Positions 55,096-64,000 of a DNA stretch of 64,000 nucleotides are shown here, piece after piece. Every line of letters starts with the position of its first letter. Within the stretch, counting starts at the first letter, position 1. The notes under the pieces are model-generated. The model was not told the origin of the DNA. It was given only the letters and a program-made list of their open reading frames with translations, and did no database searches. The position numbers and the translations under genes were made by a program. Origin of the DNA: Prorocentrum cordatum (taxonomy: Eukaryota > Sar > Dinophyceae > Prorocentrales > Prorocentraceae); assembly GCA_963575745.1 (NCBI GenBank), contig CAUYUJ010018574.1:1-64000 (forward strand), given 5' to 3'.

Positions 55096-56000
55096 TCCCG
55101 ATGATGATGATGAGGAGGAGGATGATGATGATGTTGATGATGATGATGATGATGTTGATGATGATGGTGATGATGATGGTAATGGTGCTGATGATGATGG
55201 TGCCCCTATGATGATGATGTTGACGATGCTGATGATGATGATGATGGTGACGGTGGTGATGATGATGATGGTGGTGCCCCGATGACGATGATGGTGTTGA
55301 TAATGATGATGCTGCTGATGATGTTGGTGCCCCGATGATGATGATGAAGATGATGATGAAGATGATGGTCCTGAAGATGTCGTTGATGATCATATGATTT
55401 GATGATGCTGATGAAGATCCTGATGATGGTGCCCCAATGATGATGATGAGGTTGATGATGATGCTGTTGATGACGATGCTTGTAATGATGGTGACCCGGT
55501 GATGATGATGATAATGATGGTGATGACGGTGCTGGTGATGAGGTGATGCCGATGATTTCGATGATGGTGGCCCAATGTTGGTGATGATGTTGCTGCCGTT
55601 GATTATGATGATGGTGTCCCAATGATGTTGATGATGATGAAGATGTTGACGATCATGATGGTGACGATCATGATGGTGTTCCGATGGTGATGATGTTGAC
55701 GATGATGGTGTTGATAATGATGTGGGTGGTGTCCCGATGATGATGATGTTGATGCTGTTGTTCATGACCATGGTGATGAGGTGATGATGATGGTGGTGTT
55801 CCGATGATGATGAAGATGGTGTCCCGATGATGTTGATGATGCTGATGATGGTGACGATGATGGTGCCCCGAATATGGTGATGATGGTGATGATGATGTTG
55901 ATGTTGATGCTGGTGATGAGGTGATGAGGATGTTGGTGTCCCAATGATAGTGATGATGATGTTGGTGACGCTGATGACGGTGATGTTGATGATGATGACG
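55096..56000. repeat. (ATG)n-rich microsatellite
   Basis: About 900 bp dominated by gatgatgatg with interspersed ggtgccccgatgatgatg units. A 608-codon histidine/isoleucine/serine frame on the minus strand is repeat translation. Confidence 0.9.
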
Positions 56001-56009
56001 ACGAAGTTG

Positions 56010-56255
56010 ATTGCGATATGGATTGCGATATCGATAGTGCGACCGATAGTTACACCGAACGTGAGATCGATTGTGCGATCGATAGTGAGATCGATCGTGA
56101 GATCGACTGTGAGATCGATAGTCAGACCGATTGTGAGATCGATCGAATGAAATAGATCGAATGACATCGAATGTGAGATCGATCGAGTGAGATCGGTCGA
56201 GCGAGACCGATTGTGAAATCGATAATGAGATCGATAATGAGACCGATCGAGTGAG
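56010..56255. repeat. GTGAGATCGAT minisatellite, block 1
   Basis: ~12-bp units such as gtgagatcgatag and gtgagatcgatcg. The same repeat occurs at 61940-62255. Confidence 0.85.
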
Positions 56256-56426
56256 ACGTTGGTTCCTTCCCCCCCCCCGAACCTCCTTATCACCCGAAGG
56301 GTGGTCGTAGGTATGTACATTTCTCCGCGCAGACCCACTGCACCCTGATGCTCCACCATATCAGTAGTCCACCAGATAGTGCCGTGGATGGTGAGGAGTA
56401 AAGCAAGAGCTGACCACCATAGGCCA

Positions 56427-56438
56427 GCTCCGCTACCA
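56427..56438 (-). other. Primer-binding-site-like sequence
   Basis: In element sense tggtagcggagc begins one base after the LTR end. It matches TGGTAGCAGAG, the complement of a eukaryotic initiator tRNA-Met 3' end (CUCUGCUACCA), at 10 of 11 positions. Confidence 0.55.
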
Positions 56439-56439
56439 A

Positions 56440-56712
56440 GTTTGAAGGGGGCCGGCAGGCCCGACCAGAAGCTACGCCTTAGGCGAAGCACGGCTCCTGC
56501 TTTGTTGTATCGTAGTAACGATAGTCCCAGTCGTAGGAGATCGTCGCGGGAGCGACGGGCCATCTCAAGCGAAGGATGTTTTCGGTCTCGATGGCGAATC
56601 GTACACCTCGCACTGAGGCGTAGTCAGATATAGGCGGCCGGCCGCTTGAGCACAAACGGCCGCGGACACACGCTCGTTGCCTCTCGCCTGTAGCCCAGCT
56701 CACTTTAGAGTC
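56440..56712 (-). repeat. 5' LTR
   Basis: Partner of 39574-39843. Any promoter would lie here; I see no TATA-like element I would defend. Confidence 0.7.
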
Positions 56713-58800
56713 CAGGAGGCCCTCCAAGACGGTCCAAGACGGCCCTGAGTCGCCAAACGATCGCTCGAAGACGCCCCAGATGGCCTCAAGATGGCGCAAG
56801 AGACTTCCAAGGCGCCCCAAGAGGCCTCCAAGAGGTCCCCAAGAGGGCCCCCAAATGGCAACAATCATTGTTTTCCCATGCGTGTTTGAAGAATTTAGTT
56901 TGGCATTCTCGCCTTTTCGGGTTCCCGATGCTCCAAGACGGCCCAAGAGGCCCCCAAGACCACCACAAAACAGCCCAAAAGGCCTCCAAGAGGGCCCCAA
57001 GACGGCCTAAAAGCGCCCTAAGACGGCCCAAGAGGCGCGGAAGACGGCCCAAGAGGGCCCCAAGACGGCCCCAAAAGGACACCACGAGGGAACACGAACA
57101 GAAAATCCGAGCCTTCCGCCCCACGGGACCCCCAGGAGGCCCCAAGAGGCGCCCAAGAGGACCCAAGAGGCCCCCAAGAGGCGCCCAAGAGGCCCCCAAG
57201 AGGCCCGCCCCAACACGGCCCCCAAAAGGCCTCAAGACTGCTTCCAGGAGGCTCCCGAGAGGCTTCCCACGAGATCCCAACGAACATCCACTAAGCTTAT
57301 AACCCGCAATCCAGGCACGGTGGCGGGACTTGACGTAGGCAGCTGGATCCGCCGCCCTGTTGATTCATCACATGGGTGCCTGGCGTGCTGAATTTCTTAC
57401 GGTTTTGGTTTTGGTTCTTTTCCAAAAGAACTCTGCCAGTGGGCTCCGGCGCGTCCCGCCGGGGTCCCGGGAGGATGCCGAAGGGTCTCTGGTTGCAAAG
57501 GGTTTTTCCGTTCCAGACGGCTCCAAGATGGCCCAAGATGGCCTCCAGGATGCCTCCAAGACGGCCAAGATGCCCTCCGAGACGGCTAAGATGGCCCCGA
57601 GATCCCTCCAAGACGGTCCAAGAGGTACCCAAGACGGCCTAAGATAGCCTCAAGATGGCCCAAGACGGCCCAAGAGGCCCTCAAGAGGCCTCCAAGACGG
57701 CCCAAGAGGCCTCCAAGAGGTGCTCCAGGAGGCCCGAAGAGGCCAAAATCGTTGATTTCCGTCGGGTTTTTGAAAGACTTTGGCATTTGCGCCTTTTCGG
57801 CTTTCCGACAGCCCAAGACGGCCCAAGAGGCCCCCAAGATCACCCAAGAGGCCTCCAAGATGGCCCCATGACGGCCCAAGAGGCTCCCACGACGGCCACG
57901 GGCCCGAAGACAGCCCAAGAGGCCTCCAAGACGCCAACGATGGCCTCCAAGACGCCCAAGGTGGCCTCCAAGACGGCCCCGAAGCGCCCCAAGAGGGCCC
58001 CAAGTCGGCCCAGAAAGGCCCAAAAGACGGCTCCCGACAGCGTAAGACGTGCCAGGAACCCACCAAGATGGCCGAAGTTGGCTCGAAGCTGGCCCAAGAC
58101 GGCCCAAGAGGCCCCCAAGAGGGCCTCCAGGAAGGCCAGAAGAGGACAAAAACCTGAATGTTCCTAAAGTTTTTGATGGGTTTGGACACTTGCTTCTTTT
58201 CGGCCTTCCGACGGCCCGAGACGGCCCAAGAGCCCCCAAAGATCGCCGAAAGATCGCCCAAGAGGCCTCCAAAATGGCCCCAGAACGGCCCAAGAGGGCC
58301 CCAAGACGGCCCCAAGAGGCCCCCAAGACGGCACAGGAGGCCTTTAAGACGCCCAAGATGGCATCCAAGACGGCCCTGGAGCATTCCAAGAGGGCCCCAA
58401 GTCGGCCCGTAGAGGCCCCCCAAACGGCTTCCGACGGCGTCAGACGGACCAGGAGCCCACCAAGACGGCCGAACATGGCCTTAAGATGGCCCAAGACGGC
58501 CCAAGAGGCCTCCAAGAGGGCCCACAGGAAGACCCGAAAAGACCAAAATCATTGATTTCCCATTGGTTTTTGAAGGATTGTGGCATTTGCTTTTTGTTCG
58601 GCCTTCCGACGGCCCGAGACGGCCCAAGTGCCCCCAAAGATCGCCCAAGAGGCCCAAGACACGGCCCCAAGAGGCCCCCAAGACGGCCCAAGAGGTCTCC
58701 AAGACGCTCAAGAAGGCCTCCAAGACGGCCCAAGAGCCCTCCAAGACGTCATCCAAGAAGGCCCGAAAGGGTCAAACTGTCTTCCGGACGGCCAAGATGA
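56713..58800. repeat. Satellite B (GGCCCAAGACGGCC) with ~400-bp higher-order period
   Basis: Short reiterations of gcccaagacggcccaagagg are broken by a conserved spacer containing tttttgaa-ga-tt-ggcattt and ttcggccttccgacggccc-like sequence near 56870-56940, 57745-57810, 58150-58215 and 58545-58620. The last three are ~400 bp apart. 57300-57500 is a non-satellite insertion. Long minus frames rich in GGLLGRLGASW are repeat translations. Confidence 0.85.
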
Positions 58801-58812
58801 CCTTCCAGATGC

Positions 58813-58859
58813 CCACGTGTTCCCCGAAGGCTTTCCACACCGATTCGGGGAACACGTGG
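58813..58859. repeat. Perfect 16-bp hairpin
   Basis: ccacgtgttccccgaa (58813-58828) and ttcggggaacacgtgg (58844-58859) are exact complements around a 15-nt loop. Confidence 0.9.
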
Positions 58860-60472
58860 TCCGATAGCTTGGCAGGTCTGGCCTCAACGTTCGGCCGCAT
58901 AGGCGCTTCCAAAAAGGCAGGGGGGCGGCGGTGATTCGCCGTAGGCGTCTTCGATAATACTCAACGAGGGGCCACACAAGTGTGACAAAACACGTGAAAT
59001 ACGCCTTCCACGCCACACTTTGAGTCCTCTTGGAGTCTTCTTGCTATGCTCACCTCACTTGCAACAAGTCGGTCATGTATTGACCTGGGCTGTATTCAGA
59101 GAGCGTGCAATCGAGGAGGGGGAGGGGGAGAAGGGAAGGATGGGGTGGGGGAGAGGGGAAGGGGAAAGGGAGGAAATGGAGTCTGCGGAAGAGAAAAATG
59201 AAGCAAGAGGAAGGGGAGTGACAGGTGGAGCAAGGTCGACAGATTCCACTGCCCATCTGTCTGCTGCTCCTCTTACTTCTCCTCCTCATCCTCATCATTT
59301 TCACCATTATCATAATCCTTCTCGTGCTCATCATCATTACCCATGCCGCCTGGCATAGCATCGACATTCGTCTCCTCACCTGTTGATGCCCCCCCACCAC
59401 CACCCCGCCGACTCCCCTACATACCTCGCCTGCTCCCCCGATCCCACCCAAGGAAGATCTGCCTGACGAGTCGCCATCTACCTGGCACCCCGCCACCAAG
59501 AATTCGCATCCGGACTGGAAACGCTACTCGTGTAATCCAATATTGTCGCGAAAACAATTGAGGACGCCTCGTGTGTTGCGATGGATGCTTGGGCTGCGCT
59601 CGTCCTGTGTACCACATCGTCCCCCCGAAGCCTCATGCACGCTCTGATCCTTCGCTTGGCACCCCCTCTGGGATCTAAATTCGGGTCGGGCGAAAGGGGG
59701 GGATAGCAAAGGGGGGGTTTGAGAATCAGCTCACGTAGCTGATTTTCCCGGCGCCTCCCGGCGCCGGAGGCGGCTATGTATCGAGGAATGGGCCCCTCGG
59801 TGGGGCTGAAACCAGCTGCATGCAGCAAATTTCGCACCCCCCCCTTACCCAATCCCCCCCTTATGTCCGGCCCGATGAATGCGTGCTGCTTTCCTCCGTG
59901 AGGAACTCGCCGTCACCGGTGACCATCGTGTCGAAGAACTGCCACCACACCTGCGAAGGGTGCCGACGTCGGCTCGAGGGCGGCCGGGGCCGGGCACGCG
60001 ATCCGATTGCCGATGGAGCGATGACGCATCCACCCTCCTCCTGCGCCTCCTCATCGGCCTCCTGGACCTCGTCACCCCCAGAACAATCACGATCCTTCTC
60101 GTCCTCCTGCTCCTCACTCGCAACCATATCAAAGCCACCTCCTTTCTCCTTGTCCTCCTCCTTACCACCCTCCTTTTCCTCGCAGTCCTCCTTACCATAA
60201 TCATCCTCGTGATCGTCATCATCATCACCACCCAGCCCTCTGACGCGGAATGACGACGCCCGTTTGGTCTCGGCTTAGTTGAAGGCGTTGGATCGGGTAC
60301 CATTGGATAAGGAGAAGGAATTCATGGTCTGGATGCGGGCGGAACGTCAACTGAGGTTGGCCATGGATGCGTCCGCTGCCCTCATCAGACACGGAAACAT
60401 ACAAGGTCTGAACTTCCCGGGCATGTTCCTCAATGAACGGCCCCACCGTGACCTGGCAACTCGACCAAAAAT
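58860..60472. other. Mixed spacer with purine and pyrimidine tracts, no gene recognised
   Basis: Purine-rich 59110-59220, CT-rich 59262-59340 and 60030-60235. A small palindrome (aatcagct/agctgatt, ~59725) sits beside a ccggcgcc-rich inverted motif (~59748). No frame has a recognised domain. Confidence 0.35.
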
Positions 60473-61471
60473 TCATTTCTCCACACTCGCGGGAAAGATG
60501 TGTATCTTTTTCTGGTGACCCCCCGGCAAATCAACGCCTGGAAAATAAGGGCAACCCGGCATCGCTGCCAAATCCAACTTCGCGCACGCCCTTGCCCATC
60601 GGACTGTTGAAGGCCGCACGGAAATTGCCCGAGCAATTGTAGCAGCCTCTCTCCGACATCGGGGCATCGCCCCCTTAGCTGCACTTGCCTGCCGCGCCTC
60701 CTTCCTGACGGCCCGCTCTGTATCCACCGCGGCTTGTTCCGCAGCGTTCGGGGCATACATGGTCGCCCCCACTGACGGTACTCTCGCACCTGCAGTTGCC
60801 ATTGCCTCTGCCCCCCCCCCCCCCCCTATTGGAGCAGGTCCTGACAAGATAACCGCGACCACGCCCCGCCCAGGGCACTGCGGGCGTTTCCCTTTCCTTG
60901 TGCCTTCGTCAGCGGCGCAGACATCGTGTCAGTCAGCCAGCGCTTCGCCATCTTCAAAATTAACTTCGCCGTTCCACCAGTTTCCACCAGTCGTCGCAAC
61001 AGCCTTCGCCCCCCAGTGCGATTGTCAGTATTCGCTCTCGATGACGCGCCCAAAATCCATGGCATCGCTGTTCCTCGCGTTCGCCTCGGACCTTTCCTTC
61101 GTAACGCAGTAGTTGGATTTGGCATATATCTCTTTGATTTGCCCGCAGTTAGCGAACCTGACGTTTTGAAACAGTTCTGCTGTCAGTCTCCGAGCCAAAA
61201 ACGTTGCCCGCGTGAGTCACGATGCCTCGAAGCGCGGTGCCCTGAATAGCAAAGGCAACGACTGCGCAGGCCCACTCCCCTTTAGGGTTCTTATATCAGC
61301 ATCCCACTGCGCCAACTGAGCGTCCAGAAAGTCAACCATTTTTTGGTTTGTTGGAAATGCATCGCCAGGAGCATTTTGTGGGGTAGCGTAACTCTGGTGA
61401 CGGCGGAGCACAACTTGTATACACGTGGATGAGTCCTTCGCTGTCACGCAGTCCGTCTTCAGTTTGCCCAT
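60473..61471 (-). pseudogene. Decayed hypothetical gene
   Basis: From 61471: MGKLKTDCVTAKDSSTCIQV, MVDFLDAQLAQWDADIRTLK (to 61217). After a stop and shifts come QIKEIYAKSNYCVTKERSEA-like sequence (~61130-61060), then WWNGEVNFEDGEALAD (~60960) and MYAPNAAEQAAVDTERAVRK (~60760), ending near 60473. Composition is coding-like and the pieces are collinear, but several stops interrupt them. No family is recognised. Confidence 0.4.
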
Positions 61472-61785
61472 GGGTCCTGTGCCTTCCAGGTTGTCAGAGG
61501 ATGTACCACCTGCCCTCGCCTAGATGGTGCAGGTGCTTGGTAGCGAACTCGCTGTCACCCCGTGTCGATTTCGTATGTGAGTGTCTGGGCAGCCCTTACC
61601 ACATTAGGCTTGCATCGGCCTAAAATTCAACGATCGAGCCATGGCGCACTCGTCTGGTTGATTGTGAGCCGCCGCCCAAAGTCTCTAATCTGAAATTGAA
61701 GTTGTTGCACTGCCGTTCTTCTTGCGTTCCAGCGCCAACCTGCGCGAGCGCATAACTGAGACCAGTCCGGGACCTGGAAACTGCC
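61472..61785. other. Unassigned spacer
   Basis: Non-repetitive; nothing recognised. Confidence 0.3.
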
Positions 61786-62405
61786 TTCTGGAACCCAAAT
61801 CCGGGAACCTGGGAAACTGGCCGCATACCGAAATCGGCCAAAACCAATCAGGAACCCCGGAACGGGAAATCGGAACCCAGAACGGGGAACCCGAGAACCA
61901 GGCCGCCTACCGGAATCGGCGGTTAACTTTCGCCAAATCGTTCAATAGTGAGACCGATACTAGAATCGTTAGTGACTTCGGTAATGTTAGGGATATTGAG
62001 ATCGATTGTGAGATCGATAGTGAGATCGATAGTGGGATCGATAGTGAGGACATAGTGATAAGGTCGATCGTGAGACCGATAGTGAAGTCGATTCAGTGAG
62101 ATCGATACTGAGATCGATCAAGAGATCGCTCGTGCGGTCTATAGTGATATTGACTGTGAGATCGATCGTGAGATCGATCGTGAAATTGATTGTGAGATCG
62201 ATAATGGGATCGATTGAAAATTAGTAATGAGATCGATGGTGAGACCGATCTAGCAGCAGATCGACCAGGAACCCGGATTTCCGGGAACCCCGCCGCCCAC
62301 CGTGATCGGCCGGAACCAGCAACCGGGAACCGGGGAATCTGGAACTGGGAACCTGGGAACCTGGCCGCCCACCGAAATCTGCCGGGAACGTCTGCCAAAT
62401 CTGTC
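61786..62405. repeat. GTGAGATCGAT minisatellite flanked by GGGAACCTGG repeats
   Basis: 61786-61925 and 62265-62400 hold ggaacc, gggaacctggccgcc and accgaaatcggcc repeats. Between them 61940-62255 repeats gtgagatcgata-like 12-bp units as at 56010-56255. Confidence 0.85.
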
Positions 62406-63212
62406 AACCCCCGCTTGGACCCTTTCAGTGCAAGCACTGATTGGAGAAGAACCTACTTTTTGATGTGTGCATCGTGGTATTCTGTTCCAGGTCCACAGCC
62501 TTCTCTTAAACCCCATTCATACCGCTTCCGGTCAAAATTATTCGGCGAACTCTGCTCAGCAGCAACGAGTTAAGACTGTCCACCACCTGGAACATCGTAC
62601 ACGCATCTTCCCGATCTACCTGACGCATTCCGCCGTTAATATTGGCGTTGATGACCTCCTGCGTTGCTGGCATGATTTCCCTTGGGCGCTACTGCGGCAT
62701 AGTTGTAGCATCTGCTGCTGTACGCCTAGCTGCAGCTTGCGGAACCTACCTGGACTGAGGCTCAAACATGCCACACGGTCTGCTGGCGCGTGAAGCTGAG
62801 CTGTGGCGTCGTTTACTCCTGAACCCACTGTTTGTCCTGGCACGGCCACGTTAACCTCGGTACCGTGTTCCATGTTCTAGAACACAGCTTTAAAGGTCGA
62901 TCGCAAGCAAGCGTCAAGCACGTGTCAAATAGATTCAGCCCGTCTGGGCAACTAAGCCTTCTAAGATAGAACCAAGCGGCGACATAAGAATCTAAACCTT
63001 GCCCCCGTCGCGGTGTCAGCGTCCTTCTCACCCTCCTCTTGCATCTTCCTGCCTCGTCCGACTCCTCCTGGCAAAAGTAGCAGCCATGCTGAGCCTCGCG
63101 GTGCACCGATCTGCCAGCGTGAGAGCCAGAGATCGAACAGTGCATATCGGGATACGCAGCTCTGAGCTCGTCGAAGACGTTGCGCCTGGCCGCCAGCAAA
63201 GGGGAGTATCCT
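62406..63212. other. Non-repetitive region, no gene recognised
   Basis: Open frames on both strands, none with a known motif. Confidence 0.3.
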
Positions 63213-63289
63213 CTGCCTCCCCCCTCCTCCTCGTGTTCCTCTTCCTGCTCCTGCTCTTCCTGTTCCTCCTCCTCCTCCTCCTCCTCCTG

Positions 63290-63320
<31 letters not shown>

Positions 63321-63571
63321 GCATCATCATCATCAACAACAACAACAACGTCATCATCATCATCGTCATCATCATCATCAGTAGCAGCATCAGCATCATC
63401 ATCATCATTATCATCATCATTATCATCATTATCATCATAATCGTCGTCGTCGTCGTCGTTGTCGTCGTCGTCGTCGTCGTCGTCCGTCCTCCTCCGTTTC
63501 CTCCTTCTCCTCCACTTCTTCGCCTTCCCCCCTCATCCTCCACATCTTCGCCGTCCCCCTAATCCTCGTAA
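63213..63571. repeat. TCC, ATC and GTC trinucleotide tracts
   Basis: CCT-rich 63213-63290, (ATC)n with CAA interruption 63290-63440, (GTC)n 63440-63485, then CCT-rich DNA. Confidence 0.9.
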
Positions 63572-64000
63572 CCTTCCTCGCCTCCTTCCCCGCTACAACC
63601 TCACGATGACCCGGAATCCCTCCGGACCCACTCCGAACCAACCAGAGCACTCCTCCTCATCCTCCTGTTCCTGCCCCCGCTCCTGCTTATACTGCCGCGG
63701 CTGAAGCTGATCCTCTTGTCTGCTGTCCTCGAGGTCCGCCTCGGCGCCGCCTACACGCGCCCCCAACAATCCAACATGTACGCTGAGAAGGGGGGGCGAA
63801 CGGTGTTCAAACTGGGGATCTCGCGCAAGACCACCTCCGACCACACGGCTCGAAGAATACGTCTGTACACGGATGGAAAGCGGCTCCTTCAAAATAATAT
63901 GAATATCGCCCTGGTATTCCACACAGATTGCCCGGCATCTCAAAACTATGCAACACATGCACGGATAAGGGGCGGTCCTTTTTCAAGGTGCAGCTCTCGC
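63572..64000 (+). CDS. Partial open frame with membrane-like segment, runs off the right edge
   Basis: After a stop at 63569-63571 the frame stays open for about 143 codons to the end. It contains a hydrophobic stretch (ALLLILLFLPPLLLILPRLK, 63647-63706), then AVLEVRLGAAYTRPQQSNMY and GRTVFKLGISRKTTSDHTAR. The first possible internal ATG is 63776. The later part has balanced composition. The start is unknown and the hydrophobic part may only be the CCT microsatellite read through. No family is recognised. Confidence 0.3.

Larger units (their letters stand above)
39574..56712 (-). mobile_element. 17.1-kb Ty1/copia-type LTR retrotransposon
   Basis: Direct repeats 39574-39843 and 56440-56712 are ~90% identical and flanked by CAGGA on both sides. 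Next to the right LTR, in the element's sense, ttggtagcggagc resembles a primer-binding site. Inside, on the minus strand, lie gag and zinc knuckle (54191-53312), several unassigned polyprotein regions, a RING-like motif (~48380-48180), aspartic protease (~47375), methyltransferase-like domain (~44930-44470), integrase (43590-42713), RT (41499-41000) and RNase H (40800-40106). IN before RT is the copia order. The length is far above the usual 5-9 kb, and the LTRs lack TG/CA ends and a clear polypurine tract, so a composite origin remains possible. LTR divergence and many frameshifts indicate an old, inactive copy. Confidence 0.7.

Noticed and set aside
54737-56563. 608-codon minus-strand frame
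   Set aside because: Mostly His/Ile/Ser from ATG/ATC trinucleotide repeats, with an LTR fragment at its start.

Overview
The window looks like nuclear DNA of a dinoflagellate. The strongest sign is at 19628-19663, minus strand, where a 21-nt near-copy of the dinoflagellate spliced leader (DinoSL) is joined to a 15-nt truncated relict of the same leader. It sits just upstream of an intronless secreted-protein gene. High GC, several-kilobase satellites, long purine/pyrimidine microsatellites and decayed retroelements fit this. A Prorocentrum-type genome is my guess, not shown by the sequence. No bacterial-type operon, tRNA, rRNA or CRISPR array was recognised.

Layout. 1-11 kb: a decayed LINE reverse transcriptase (minus), a ~110-bp satellite that flips orientation near 3997, a GTCGGCGAGCTGG minisatellite, and a ~140-bp tandem array interrupted by a terminal-inverted-repeat (TIR) element with a 5-bp target duplication. 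11-15 kb: one frame-broken hypothetical gene and low-complexity tracts. 15.4-19.7 kb: a retroposed gene for a signal-peptide protein with about 21 cysteine-rich repeats of ~55 residues, bounded by a 17-bp direct repeat. 19.7-20.7 kb: a large inverted duplication whose right arm alone carries two small TIR insertions. 22.2-28.5 kb: a degenerate tyrosine-recombinase (DIRS/Ngaro-type) retrotransposon on the minus strand, with gag-like, RT/RNase H, recombinase and methyltransferase-like parts. 28.5-39.5 kb: simple repeats, inverted arrays, a ~200-nt near-perfect hairpin, a ~2-kb satellite and a frame-broken polyglutamine gene.

39574-56712 is best read as one 17.1-kb Ty1/copia-type LTR retrotransposon on the minus strand. 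It has ~90% identical ~272-bp LTRs, a CAGGA target duplication and a primer-binding-site-like sequence. Inside are gag, zinc knuckle, RING-like, aspartic protease, methyltransferase-like, integrase, RT and RNase H remnants. It was inserted into a GGCCCAAGACGGCC satellite, which continues from 56713 to 58800.

58.8-64 kb: more simple repeats, one decayed unrecognised gene (60473-61471) and a partial open frame running off the right edge. Nearly all coding material is mobile-element sequence broken by frameshifts. The best candidate for an expressed host-derived gene is the cysteine-rich repeat retrogene.
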